Shown here piece by piece: positions 9,601-21,571 of a stretch of DNA of 64,000 nucleotides. This stretch comes from Schistocephalus solidus (lineage: Eukaryota; Platyhelminthes; Cestoda; Diphyllobothriidea; Diphyllobothriidae). The number at the start of each line of letters is the position of its first letter. The first letter of the stretch is position 1. The notes under the pieces are model-generated. The model had not been told where the DNA came from and ran no database searches. It saw only the letters and a list, made by a program, of their open reading frames with translations. Made by a program: the position numbers and the translations under genes. The stretch is from the NCBI GenBank assembly GCA_017591395.1, contig WEDG01000819.1:269001-333000 (forward strand). The letters are read 5' to 3'.

Positions 9601-10180
9601 CCTCGCATGTTCTTTCGGATTGAGGCTCGGTAAATCCATCTCAATGTTATCCTACCACATGGGAGAGTAGAGGAAGGTGGACAGTATTCAGCTCGTATTC
9701 CTTTCCATGGATGATCTGACGTCCTTGAAAATATCACGGTGCACAAAAGGCCTTGACTTGGAGGGCTGTTCACTGACGACACTTCCCGGTCCTTTTTTCA
9801 ATACGGATAGGCAGATTGTGCTTCAGTGAATCCTTCTTAGTATGGATTCTATAGCACTCACTCCGGCCGGATCCGAGCCGTCCACTTTTATATTTTACTT
9901 AAAATTCTGGCTCATTTTGCTGGGTCCAGGAATGCGTGGTGCATGTACTTAGACTGTTTGGCTCTTTCACCAGCTGCGCGCTATCTGACCTCCGATAATC
10001 TCAGGTCCGTCATAATGCCGGGTCCAGGGTGGCAAGGAAAGATTTCAGTAGGTGCAGTGAAAGTCCACCACAACGTTTTCTAGCCGAAAAACCCTCCTTA
10101 CGCCCATCGTGCCCTAGAAGACACCGTGGACATCGATAGAAACAACGATCGAACTTTCACTACCGTTAATCCTTATAAAA
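9601..10180. other. GC-richer stretch of unknown origin
   Basis: Composition resembles the RTE tail before it, and several words recur in decayed form, but no coding match was recognised. It may be more of the same retroelement or another old repeat. Confidence 0.3.
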
Positions 10181-13100
10181 CCAAGCTTACAAGCACTAAG
10201 TGTGGTTAGAAATGAGCTTCAATTGAATGTATGGAGTGAAATATTTGCTTATATAATCAGGGTTACGTAAAATAACAGCCCTTTATTTTGAACTTGTACG
10301 AAGAAATTGCAACGGTAACTTCTTCAATATATAAATAATGGAAATGTTTCTATATTTATTTACGAATGCACACAGACTTTATAGAATGCAATGTACAGCA
10401 GTAGTTTAGGTAAATACTAAAAAAAGCAAATTTAAAGAACGTACCTTTTCAATTTCTCATCTTTGGGCCTTCAAAGTTATAAAAGTAAGTAACAGTGGGT
10501 GAGTAAAAGTTTACACCGGCTAGTGCAAAGTGGTCATGGAGGAGATGGTTGAAAGCGTTTAGACATGATGGCTGTAAATGCCATTAAACCCATTTTTACA
10601 CAATAAACAAGAAACTTTTTTCTCAGTTTTACCTCGTTAGGTGGCCTGAGATGTTTCTTTCCTTTGAGTGTGGGCAGAAACAGCTGCGAGCATCATTAGT
10701 TTTAACGATTAAAAATTGCAATGATTTTTCCAAGGTAAAGCATAAAATGCGATTAATTAATACAGTGTAAAAAATAGCGCCCATAAAAATTACGAAAATG
10801 CATTTTACCAGTTCATATACAGTTGTGATTGGAAGCGTTGCAGAGAAGTTGATAAGAATGCATTGAAAGGCAGAATGTTTACCATGCTCAAAGTGCCTCC
10901 TAAAGAATGAGCAGACTGAATATAGAAGACATTCGTTTGAGGTTAACTGACTTACAAATATGGCCAGTCTATCACGTTGAGTGCTGTTGGTCAAAAGCAG
11001 GAAATTTGCAAGTCTCCAAACCAGGTGCTTTAAACCTAATTCCAGCATGTTAGTCGTTTTCAAATGGTCCTTTTCTCGACATGCTACATTTTTTACGCAC
11101 AAGCATTTTGGCTGGGCTACCTGACGAGTATTTCAAGCCGTGTCAACTCGTCAAGCACACCTGATATCCGTTTATTTTTTGTTATTTTAATCCTTGATCT
11201 ACATACAGACAAAAGCAAGTATACTTGTACGTTTTTGCAGTTAAGCAAAAATAAAGCTTTTTCTGATTCAACTTACAATGCATTCATTGTTACTTTAAAT
11301 GATTTGTAATTAAAGGCTGTGAAACTAAGCAATCCAATGCCTAGAACTGGTCTGATCAGCTGCCCTTTGAAAATAAGTCTACTTTGGTTATCGCAGGAGT
11401 TCATGCATTCCACTATAAAAAGCTGATATGAGTTTATATATCTTATGTGGAAAACAATTAGAGTATCTTGTAGGTAGTGCACTAAGATGCCTTATTTTGA
11501 TCGCATGAACATCCTCATTTCACATTTGATCAAAGTTGTTTGACCATATCCATAATAGGTGACTCAGATTCCTGAGTAATATTTTAATATGCCTCCCATT
11601 CTCCATTTTCATAATTAAAGGCTGGGATCCACTATATCCTTTCCATTAACACGACGCATTTTCTATGGACTGCTCGCGAGGCCCAACACTCAAGAATACA
11701 TTAGTTTTCTAAAGAGTAAAAGGCTACTTTTTTAACTCGTTTACGCTAGCTGTAGGTCGTTTGTTGGTTCTTGAGTCTATTAAGATTTTCATGGAAAGCT
11801 AAATCAGGATACGCATGCAGTATGCTTGCTCATAGCAGTTAAAGAGCGATCCACTTTGCGTAGTACCAGTAAACGTTATGAAAATATTCACCAAACTGGT
11901 AGCGCAGGCACTAGTTAAAGACCCAGACACGTATCTCGTCACTATTCTGCCGCTGCATGACACAGCTACGAGAGGCTCGGCTCATCCGTGGGTCCCCTAG
12001 CACGCCCTGCAAAATTTCTGGTAAATTTTCAGGATCTTGGTTAAAGGTGCAGTGTTCTAAGGCGACCGATAGTCGGGGATCGCCGAAGGCTGTTGTAAGC
12101 CAATTGCCAATACTATGCTGCATCGCATTAGCTCTCATCCAAAATTAATCTTCACTTAGTTATTTGTTTGCAATCTAAAAAGTTTTGATGCGTCAAATTG
12201 CTCGTTTAAGGACCCGTACCCACTCAATTACGAAACATCGTTGTTGATTCATAAAGGCAACATGGTAATCAATTCGCTGGGTTGCTGATAACAGAACTAT
12301 AATGGCGTATTTAAACTATTCAGTTTCTGAGCCACAGTTAAGATCTCATAAGTGAAAACGGCTTATTATTATTTTTGGGCGCATATTTTAAGGATGTCTT
12401 TTAAGGTTTGCCGAGTCTTCATGGAGAGGCAATCTCATTAAAGCAAGAAATCACACCAAGTAAAATAAAATCTCCAAACTATCAAGCTTCTCCTGTCCTT
12501 CGGTAGTTTTTGAGAAATGCGTTTAATGTTTCCGCTGGATAAAGAGTACTAAGAACACAAATTGAATTTTGCAGTGAATAAAATAAGGCCGAACACAATT
12601 TTGTTGTGAGAGCTTAAACAACTGTTCTTTAAGACAAACACGCATGTGAGCAGGAAATAATGCACGCTTAAAAAGTCGGTTTGAATCCTCCATTTTCTTC
12701 GCACTACCTTGACGACGAGGTATTGATGTTATTTGAAAATGTCGACCAAGAAGATTGAATTTTTAAATAGAGAATACAAAAAATAGAGCAATTCACGGTT
12801 TTGGTAAGTTTTTTATTTTTTAATAGACTCACAACGCCCAACTAAAGAAGACACACCGAGTGCATTACCAACGAATGACGGATGGCATTTCTTCAACATC
12901 CCTTTAGTCGCATGGGAAAAATAACATTTGACTAATAACATTTGACGAACACTCTGTACAAAAGTTTAATTTTTTTTAAAAAAGAGAGTTTGTTTCAGTT
13001 TTGCAACATTGTGTACCGTCGCCACCACTTTTACTGTACTTGAATGAAAATGTGGGTAAAAAAATTATCTTTGGTGCATTCTCGATGACACGAATGGCTG

Positions 13101-14489
13101 GAGGTACACACTTAACGCTGCCATAAAAATGCACAAGGCTTTGTTCTTGTAAACCCTAATAAGATATTTATTGGCTTTAAAATTCGTGAAAGACGTTAAC
13201 TTGTGGTTCATATGTTATACCAGAGAAATGGAAGCCAGGGAAAAAGATAGTCACATTACAAACAGAGTTTTACTGAGTGTGAAGAATATTTCTAAGATAA
13301 GCTCAAAATCCCTTGCACATTTACTAGCTAAAAATTTTGCCTTGTACTGGTTACAGTTGCCCCACCTCGTATACACCGATTTCATGAGTGAACAAAGGTC
13401 AAGGATACGTATAAACAATTAAAACACGACATGTTAATTGTTCAAGTAATTTACAGCTAAGAATGCAGTCAGATTGAACGCTTCCTCTTTTAGCCATCTA
13501 ACATCGGATAATATATTACTAAGATAAATTTTAATTTTCTTCGAATCCGAAGCAACGCACCTTGGAGACAGCCAGCCAAATGATGACATGCAAAGGTTAA
13601 TTGGGATTATTTGAGAATGTTCGATATTTTATCAATCAGAAAAAGGAAAAGAGTATCAGCAGGAGCAAATTAAATGATATTTCCGAAATCTTTACAACCA
13701 TAATGCTTCTTATATCAAAGTTAGAGAGAATAAAAAGTTTTCACAGCCAAAACGTATGTTGCAAATATATTTAAAGTCTTTCTTTCCAGTTTTGATCTGT
13801 GCGTTGTCAATATCTCAACTTTAAACCATCGGCTCGCAATGAAACGTTCATTGGTAATGTGCTTTATGTTAAGATGCATTTTCTATTTAAAACAGTTTGG
13901 TATTAATTTCCCATGTTTCTGGAATGGTAAAAGTGAATTTATTCGCTCATACTGTTTACTAAGCTAGGCCCTGGTAACTACGCGCCCTTGTTATTATCGT
14001 AATCTTGAAATAACCATCGTGATAACAGTCTCTATTCACGCAACAAATATTGGTCACAATTGGCTTTCCTTAATGTCAGTGTTTCACTATTGGTTAACAA
14101 AATGCCCTCAGCTTATTTAAGCAACTGTTGAAAATGAAAATTAAACAGGTGACCAGGCTTATTAAAAGGTAGAATCTTTTTTTAAAATTCACACAATTTC
14201 GAAGCTTATGCAGTCATAAATATAGTCCATACAATTAGTTACTCTAAGGTTGTGCGGTTAAATGATACCATAGCATTGTTTGATTAAGATAGGTAAAAAG
14301 GTTTAAGAAAGTATTTAAAAAATGAGAATTTTCATTATAAACATTTAAATACTGTGGCCTGATAGAAGCCCAGAACCCAGATTTACAGTGAAAATGGTAA
14401 GTCAAGTAATTATTTTTTCGTCGTAGACAGTTAATTATATCGTCATTCGATTAAAATGTTTTTAGGCGTTATTAGATAAACGTATCCAA
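10181..14489. other. AT-rich stretch with a few exon-like frames
   Basis: No repeat was recognised. A minus-strand frame at 10629-11102 is open for 157 codons. It contains a good acceptor (CTTTTGACCAACAG) and a GTAAGT donor only 28 bases apart, so it could hold a micro-exon, but nothing identifies it. The frame at 11911-12138 is listed separately. Confidence 0.4.
11911..12138 (-). CDS. Unidentified open frame, exon-like composition
   Basis: This is a 75-codon minus-strand frame in a local patch of higher GC, with a balanced, charged composition (GDPRLSVALEHCTF, GVLGDPRMSR). It ends in TAG. No strong acceptor or donor was found at its edges, and no family was recognised. It may be an exon, an old repeat or chance. 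Confidence 0.25.
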   Translation of the reverse strand: MRANAMQHSIGNWLTTAFGDPRLSVALEHCTFNQDPENLPEILQGVLGDPRMSRASRSCVMQRQNSDEIRVWVFN

Positions 14490-14585
14490 TACAAGCGAAA
14501 ATGCGGGTTAGAGGAACTAACTGAGAAGATGCAGACGCGATCGCTCTGACAAGAACTGTTTTGCTCGACGGTTCAGATTCAGACT
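14490..14585 (-). repeat. Hammerhead-like repeat family 2, minus-strand tail fragment
   Basis: The segment matches the 3' tail of the copy at 53760-54170 (CAAGCGAAAATGCG, then the degraded ribozyme region near 14550-14575). It is followed at once by a plus-strand copy, so the pair is head-to-head. Confidence 0.5.
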
Positions 14586-14735
14586 CGAATCAATAGCATA
14601 CGTACGCAGTTCCATAGTGACTGCATCCTATAAATACTGCAAATTCCCGTGTACGAAGCATCCATATGTGATTCTGTGTCTGAAGATGGGTTCCAGTCTG
14701 AAGCTAGCGATCGTGTCTACCTCTTTTCATACACA
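14586..14735 (+). repeat. Hammerhead-like repeat family 2, plus-strand copy
   Basis: The plus strand holds the family landmark TATAAATACTGC (about 14630) and then CUGAAGA-UGGGUUCCAGUC-UGAAGC (about 14689-14715), a decayed hammerhead core in which GAAAC has become GAAGC. The downstream GCGATCG also matches the family. Confidence 0.5.
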
Positions 14736-16727
14736 CTTCCATTAATGAGCAAAATGACGGAGCACATTTTAAGCTTGAGCATATTTAAACAGTAAAATGT
14801 CAGAAGAGGATTTGACGGGAAAACGCCGAGTTCCAGTAAATTCTTGCTCAGTCTATATGTTGATGTGACTATTGCTTTAAGTAAAACATGTAGGTACGAA
14901 AAGTAGTCTAGTTATCCATAAATCAATTAAAAGACGAGTTCCAGGAGGCAGTTGTGCAGATGGCACTTGATCACTAGAGCCGGAACTTGACTCGGCTGAA
15001 ATTTCAACTCAAAACTAAATGTAGCAATACATATAGGTAATGGACGCACAAAGTTTGTAGTACTTCCGGAATGTCTTTGCTATTTAATTGTGTATTTATT
15101 AAAATAGCCGGTTCCAGCATTCAACGCGAATAATGTTAGTTTGGAAGCTGGAGGCCATTTTTTCATTATTGACATGTTACTTACTGCACACTGGAACTGG
15201 CATTTGTAGATCCATTACTTATTTGTAGCCAACGACTCTGCACAAACAAAGTCTTAGCATTAAATTTTGACTAGAAGGAGGAGGACTGCTGCAAATGGTC
15301 TTAATCAAGTTTCTCCAACCATATGGTATTATTTTCCGCAAGTTTCTGCCTCTCATCTCCGGGAAGCAATATAAAAAATGTTTTTATTAATTTTCCACAT
15401 ATGCTGACTAACCCGATAAACAGATAACTGCATCAACTGAGCAAGGACTTATAGAAAGGAAACGCAATCTAACCATATTCATTTAAGAGTCTCTCAATGA
15501 GAAGATCCACAGCTGGCAATTAAATAAAAATGCAGGCTTCTGGATGATCAAAACATGGGCAACAAGAACGTTTTCACTAACAGAGAAAACAGGCCGACAA
15601 TCGAACAGAAAAATATGAAAACATTCCATTATTTCGCTAGAATACTACATCATCTGATGCAAAGCCAGCTTACAAATCGCGAATATTAAGAGGACTTATT
15701 ATGGTTTGGAAGACTCATCTTTTTGAAAACATTAAACTTATTATTTTTTGAATTTTTCCACGTATGGTGATGCAACCAAAACCTCAATATGCCTTTTAAC
15801 AGACCACCTGCCTCAATAAAGAATGATTAAACCAGAGGACGTCCGATCTTACTGAATTCTGATATTCTTCCAGCTGAGTAATTAAACTTTAAAAGACGCG
15901 GAACAAGCAGGTAGCCAGGGGAAAAACGCTTTAATAAGAGAGTTCGTTTTTGGCAAAAATGTTTTTCCTAAAACACGTGCATTAAGTGTTTATTTTATAT
16001 TTTAACATAGTTGTTACATATTTTCCGTCGAGCAAATGTCTACATGGACCCATATCACATTTATTGAAAGGAACTGACGAACTATTGAAGGTACATCAAA
16101 TGCCTTCGTGATTCCACTTAATTCTGAACCAACTTAGTGGAGCCCATAAAAGGGTAAATTTAAAGCCATACTTCCAAACTAACCTTGCTGCGCTCAGGAA
16201 ATGCAACTCAAGTGCAAAAACATTTCAAACATTTCACATAGCCGTCAACTGTCTCTAAAGTAGGAACCTTGTTTTAATAAGTCTGTTGACTTTAACGTGC
16301 TTTTTATAAAACTTAACCAATAGTTTTGCTCATTTTTTAGTAAAAGTGTAAATTTGTTCTTCTCTAGTTGATTTTTAGCAATAATGTTTCCTTAAAGACT
16401 ACAAACACAGTGATCACAGAGAAGCAGATGTTTAAAAGAGATATATTAGCGAAATAACAGAAAATATAAGAGGATTTTAACGGATTTGAATAATTCAGTT
16501 GATCCACTTGAGTTATTTTACAAGCGAGTTAAATTAATTTCTCAAAGCTGTAAAAATACTCTACTAATGCATTTTGCCTTGTAGTCATCTGGTGGATGCT
16601 AGATTGATGGATTAGAAAATCCTGCTTGGGCAGTCAGCTTACTGGTTCAGAATTGGTGAATTCCATACGTTGCAGTAGGCTGGGCGATTAACTTGGCCCA
16701 AGTGTGATTAAACTCACGGCTCCCGGT
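14736..16727. other. AT-rich, no gene recognised
   Basis: No coding family, repeat or RNA was recognised. Confidence 0.5.
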
Positions 16728-16960
16728 GGGGGCCTCATAGCTCAGTTGGCTAGAGCGCTGGCTGTATTGAAGCCTTCCCCTTGCTGGCGTGGGTTAAAAT
16801 CCCACCAAAGCCGCATAGTTTTTCACAAATTCGTCAAATTAATAACAGAAATCTTTGGAACACCCGTATTCAATGATATAATTTTCCAAAAAAGTGTGTA
16901 GCCACTATAAAACCGATGTATTAACCAATCCATCAGTTTTTCACATATCCTGATAATATA
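16728..16960 (+). mobile_element. tRNA-derived SINE, family B, copy 1
   Basis: It has a tRNA-like head with A box TAGCTCAGTTGGCTAGAGCG and a damaged B box GGTTAAAATCC (about 16735-16805). A body of about 140 bases follows that is shared with the copy at 18522. It has no hammerhead and differs from the SINE at 1709, so it is a second family. The B-box changes make pol III activity doubtful. Confidence 0.7.
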
Positions 16961-17229
16961 TCGGATTTGCTATTTAGCTAGCTCTCCTACTATTTCTGAT
17001 CTACTTGTTCCCAAACGGCTAATTATTATGGTAAGGACAGTACTGCCTTAATCATTAGCTTGGTTACCATGTGAAGTCTGCATGTCAGCCTCTCCATAGA
17101 ATGAACAACTTGTCGGCAAGTCTCTGGTTTGGCTCAATATTGATCACCGGTAAAAGACCATTCGCTGATAGACGCCGATTACCGATCGTTAACAGAAATC
17201 AATCGTCCCGCGCTGTCTTGGGGCTCATT
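16961..17229. other. No feature recognised
   Basis: Non-coding; no repeat identified. Confidence 0.4.
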
Positions 17230-17300
17230 CTCGAGCCTCACCAGCAGCCGCACAGCGGCTCGTAGTAGTAGGGGCAAATGAACAATGCCGACCAGTCTCC
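17230..17300 (-). mobile_element. Tail fragment of the hammerhead SINE family
   Basis: The words CTCGAGCCTCACCAG, CCGCACAGCGGCT and AGTAGTAGGGG match the 3' tail region next to the SINE at 50085-50150 and the one at 26690. Neither head nor ribozyme is present. Confidence 0.45.
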
Positions 17301-17493
17301 ATGGACTTTGTCGTGTCAGTATAGGTAGTAGCGTAGCATGTAGCTAATGGGAGCGTGGTCAAACCTTAAAAAATGCACTGCACACATACTGCCGGTTATT
17401 GGAACTACAAAACGCTCCGGCTTAGAATGTTGCAGATTCGCCAAGGTAAGTGCTCCGGGATGAAATGCAGCTAAATTAAAAGCGCTCAGCGGA

Positions 17494-17640
17494 ACTGGTT
17501 TGTATTTTCGCTGACGTTTCAGAGAGTTTGGCCGACTCTTCATTTTCAAAGCGTCTACTGCAAGTATCGATCAGGGTTTTGAATGACAGGCTGAACTTGT
17601 CGGCTTTGGACTGACAAGGCGAAAGTTTGAAGGCACTGGC
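17494..17640 (-). mobile_element. PLE 3 family 3'-end fragment
   Basis: It matches 58375-58500, the 3' region of PLE 3. The minus strand at 17508-17552 has a hairpin between an altered core (UUUGAAAA where CUGANGA is expected) and an intact GAAACGUC. No coding part is left. Confidence 0.55.
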
Positions 17641-18340
17641 ATTCTCAAGGGCAACAATTCCCAGCTAAGAGACGGAAGCCAGGCCCCACATTATAAATTA
17701 AATTTCATGAGGGCGAGTCAGCAATTTCCATGCGTTTTTTTCAATGCAGTTACCATGACTACCGAGGGCTATTTTTAGATAAAAACCTGACGAAGTGGCC
17801 CATTTTCTGTCGTTAGCATCACAGTGCAGCCAATTTTAGCTGCAGTCAAGAGACCACGCCACGGAATCTCTTAAAGACAGGTTTAAATTACTGGACTGAG
17901 GTGATTGTAAATTGGACTTTCATTCATTTCCCATCTTCCTGTTTGCAAAATGGTTCCACTCATACTTGCATTCGCAACAGTGGTGTCACAAACATACGAA
18001 TTTCAACGCTTCGAATAGCAATTTATGCATTTTTTTGTTTTTGTCAAATTCATTAAAAATTATTATCCACGTTACTAGTTCATTTTTGTACGGTAAATTA
18101 CGGTAAATAAGAATTTTAATGTGAAATTTGCTTATTTAAGTTTACTTTTTAAAAACTCGTAGAACTATTGAGCTACATTTTCGTGCCGTAAGATATGCCT
18201 TGCAACACGATATGGAAGCTTGCGTCTCATAATAACCAAATGAAGGAGGATTATTAAATTATATAATCGTATGATATAATGGTATAATATAATAATATAA
18301 TAAAATAGTACTCTCTATCTGAAAGACCAGCGTATCCTTT
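17641..18340. other. AT-rich, no gene recognised
   Basis: Non-coding; contains a short ATA/TATAAT-rich tract at about 18255-18310. Confidence 0.5.
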
Positions 18341-18521
18341 TACGTGCGCCAAAAAGACCGCCTTTTGGGGAAGACAGGTTACCCCGGGAAGATGGGTTAC
18401 CCGTTAGCCTTGCTGCTGACTACCCGGCGCGTACACAGGTGCCGGATAATGGAGCAGCCTTCAATGAAGGTTGGCTGCGAAATAAGCAGACTCTTGGGTC
18501 TGACGAATAATCATTCGTGGA

Positions 18522-18745
18522 CCAACAGCGACAGGGCTACCAGGCCATGCTGTACTGCATCCTTCCCCTTGGTGGCGTGGGTTCGAATCCGACCGAGGCC
18601 CACGAGTTTTTCACAAGTGGGTAAAATGAATAACATAAATCTTTGGAACACCCATATTAAATGATAGAATTTTCAAACAAAAGAGTATTGCCACTAAAAA
18701 ACTCATGTGATAACTAATTGGGCAGTTCTTCACGTGCCCTGACAT
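18522..18745 (+). mobile_element. tRNA-derived SINE, family B, copy 2
   Basis: It is homologous to copy 1 through the body (AAATCTTTGGAACACCC at about 18637 and on). The B box GGTTCGAATCC (about 18580) is intact, but the A box is decayed. GC-rich sequence at 18340-18520 and the RTE that resumes at about 18760 suggest that this SINE inserted into the 5' part of the retroelement. That is inference. Confidence 0.7.
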
Positions 18746-18903
18746 GGCGACCATGAACCGCCATGAAATAAGTTTTCTTGCCACCGGTGCCTTGTGGTTA
18801 TGTTCTTGAGCCAAAGCGCTAGAGGAGAAAACCTCGAACAAACAATCCGAGCGGTTTCTGGGGACCCGCCTGTATTCAAAATCCCCAAGAAACCTCCTGA
18901 AAA

Positions 18904-19800
18904 ATGTCCACTAACAGAACTCCGATCCATTTTACGGCGTCCGTGGGAACTAACGCGCTCCGCAACCCTGGTCCAGTGGTGCGGATGACTAGTATGCGAG
19001 CTGGACTACACAACCGGGAATGGACTCATGCTATTGGATGCTGGAACGTGCGAACATTTCTGAACCCTATTACCAAAAGTTTGACGGTACGCAGTCTTCA
19101 TCAGTACCGCGTGGATGTCTGCCGCCTGTCTGAACTCCGAATCCCCGACTCATGTGCGAAAAAAATAACGATCCTGAGAGTTAACAACCACTTTCCCCTG
19201 TACCACAGCAGCCCACGGGGCTCGTCTGGTAGATACCGTTTGACTATTGCCCTCTCAGAACAAGGACATCGCGCACTACTTGCATGATCGAATGGCTTAC
19301 GTGGGACTGAAAAGTCACTTTACCAACATCTTTGTCATCTTGGTGTATGCACCAACATCAGCTGCCAAGTAGCGTCATAAAGAGGTCTTCTACTCACAGT
19401 TGCAGGAGTTAGTAGGAAGACGCCATCGTCGTGATCTGTTGACTGTTGCTGGGGACTGGACTGGTAGGAATGGCCCCGGGTCTCGTCAGTCACCTTTGTG
19501 GCCGGTTCGGGCTTGGCTCTCAATGCGACAAATGGTGAGAGAATGCTGAATGTTTCTGATCAGAACCGACTCGATGTCACGATTACGTGATTCCAGCATT
19601 GCCACAAACATCTGCTGACTTGATATTCAAACGACGGTCATACCACAAGTCAGATCGACTACATTCTAGTTTGTTCAAGGTGCCGCAACTGGGTTCACAA
19701 AAGCAGATTGATTCATGGTGGTGAACCTGCCAACGCTCACGGGTCTCATCATGTTCTCGTTCACACACACCTGAAAGTTCACCTCACATCTGCACCCAAA
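18904..19800 (+). pseudogene. RTE endonuclease domain (broken)
   Basis: IGCWNVRTF (about 19033-19059) is the first catalytic block of APE-like nucleases (motif with WNVRT). SELRIPDS (about 19129) is the E-containing block, although the usual SEVRIPDSG is altered. VAGDWTGRNG (about 19445-19472) is the GDWN-like block with Asn changed to Thr, and SQIDYI (about 19650) is also visible. The frame changes at least twice. In the family this domain nicks target DNA before reverse transcription. Confidence 0.75.
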
Positions 19801-21560
19801 ATGCTACGGGCGAGACGCCTCGACGTCGCAAATATCCGGCAACCCAGCCCTGATGAGGCCCTGAACACAGCATTTCGGTCCCGTCTTACAACCCCAGCCG
19901 ATAGAGAAGGTAGTGACCAATGGTCATCACTGAAGACATCCGTCTATGGAGCAGCTGAGAAATTCCTCAGATTCACCCAACTGTGCCGCAGTGACTGGAT
20001 CAGTAAATGAACTCTGCAGTTGTCTGCTTAGATGGCTAGAGCCAGGCCCCACAATGATGCCTCCTTCCGCCAACTCCGGAAGATGACAGCAAAGTCAGGT
20101 AGGGATGACCGGCAGAAATATTGGTCTGGAATAGCGACGTCCATGGAGCAGGCCTCAAACGTTGGTGACACTCGCAAACTCTACCAAATCATCCACCAAG
20201 TTAGGGATAAGCCCTAGACACTTAAGGACTCTGTTCGCGATGTGAATGGTGGCTTTATTGCTGGTCGCTCGGCCAAGGTCGATCACTGGCATGAGCACTT
20301 CGCGCACCTTCTCAACTTTGATAAGCAACTACTCACACCCTCCCTATCCTCTGCACCCGAGCTTCATCCAGCCCATTCGGTATCTTGCGACCCCCTTCCG
20401 AGGTAGAAGTTGGCGATGCAATACAGAGGCTGCAACCCAACAAGGCGCCCGGAGAGGACGGTATTTCCATAGAAATTTACAAAGCCTCTATCGACACCCT
20501 GGCGATTTTGGTTTCATGAGGTGATTGATCAAATGTGGAGAGACGAAGTAGTTCCTAATGACTGGGGTTCGGGTATCCTCTTGCCTGTCTTTAAGAAGGG
20601 AGATAAAACAAAGTGTGAGATTTATCGTGGCATACGCCTCATCGACGTTGTTCCGAAGGTCTTTACTATTGTCCGTCTTAGATGGTTTCAGTCTGTACGT
20701 GACTCTACAACGCGGCCCAACCAAGCCGGATTCCGAGCTGAGCATGGATGCGTGAACCAGATATTCACGCTGAGGCGCATTCCGGAATTCCGCCATGGTT
20801 ACTAGCAGCCAACGGCCGTCTGTTTTATCGAATTTGGCACTGCGTTCTATTCCGGCCATAATGACTCCCTGTGGCGAATAAGGGAACTAGATAGTATGTC
20901 GGCCAAAATCCTTGCCTTGGTGAAGGCCTAATATCGCTCCATCACTACACGAGACCTTGTACATAACAACCTTTCCCCACCCTTCGATATCCACTCTGGT
21001 CTTCGACAAGGTTGCGTTATGTCACACATTTTATTCAACTATGCGGTTGACTGGATTCTCGGGAGAGACCTAAAAGGATCTTGCGGTGTGCATTTTGCAC
21101 CCATACGCCTTGCTATCCTCCAGCTTTGGTGATCTACAGTCTGTGATGTCGCAGGTGAATGAGATCGCTGCTTCGGTCGGTCAATCCATAAACACTGCAA
21201 GGAAAAAATCGTTTTCGAGACCAGTTTTGCCTGAGGACCGACTGTGTCTCAAACGAGACAGTCAACACTCGCTGCGACAATATCACCAGGATATTTCAGG
21301 CCATCCTCTGTCACCAGCCTCATGAGCTGAGTTCTACTGCTCTCGATCTGGCGCAGTTGCCCACTTGGAGGCGTCGAAGAGATGTTCAACTAAAAACTTG
21401 GCTCAACACGGTTCTGCAAGACGTGGAGGCGGTGCTTGGACCTTTGATATTCGTTATTCGTCACTGGAGAAGAGAATTGGTTAAACTATCCAGGTCTACA
21501 GCTACGAATCGTCACCAAGACGTGACCTCAGTGAGGCCGGGTTGATCAGGCATGAGAGAG
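19801..21560 (+). pseudogene. RTE reverse transcriptase and C-terminal region (broken)
   Basis: Linker KMLRARRLDVANIRQPS (about 19800-19850) leads to the RT blocks NKAPGEDGI (about 20437-20464), LPVFKKGDKTKC (about 20581-20617), NQAGFRAEHG (about 20720-20750) and SGLRQGCVMS (about 20996-21026). The first catalytic Asp block reads FIEFGTAFYSG, so the essential Asp is Glu. The second block, YADD, is deleted at about 21105, where HFAPIRL runs into LLSSSFGDLQ. The end keeps TWRRRRDVQLKTWLNTV (about 21360-21410). Confidence 0.8.
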
Positions 21561-21571
21561 AGAGAGAGAGT
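21551..21571. repeat. (GA)n microsatellite
   Basis: A short GA run lies at the 3' end of the RTE copy; it may be its tail repeat. Confidence 0.85.

Larger units (their letters stand above)
18760..21560 (+). mobile_element. RTE-type non-LTR retrotransposon, decayed near-full-length copy
   Basis: The plus strand carries, in order, an apurinic endonuclease domain, a linker, a reverse transcriptase and the conserved C-terminal segment, in several frames with stops. The element ends near a (GA)n tract at about 21551-21571. Recognised blocks follow the order known for flatworm RTE proteins, so the copy is collinear. It has two internal losses: the YADD segment, and about 100 codons before the C-terminal block. 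It is incapable of autonomous movement. Confidence 0.85.

Noticed and set aside
16728..16815. Functional tRNA gene
   Set aside because: The boxes look like a tRNA head, but no cloverleaf with a proper anticodon arm could be drawn, and the sequence continues as a repeated SINE body.
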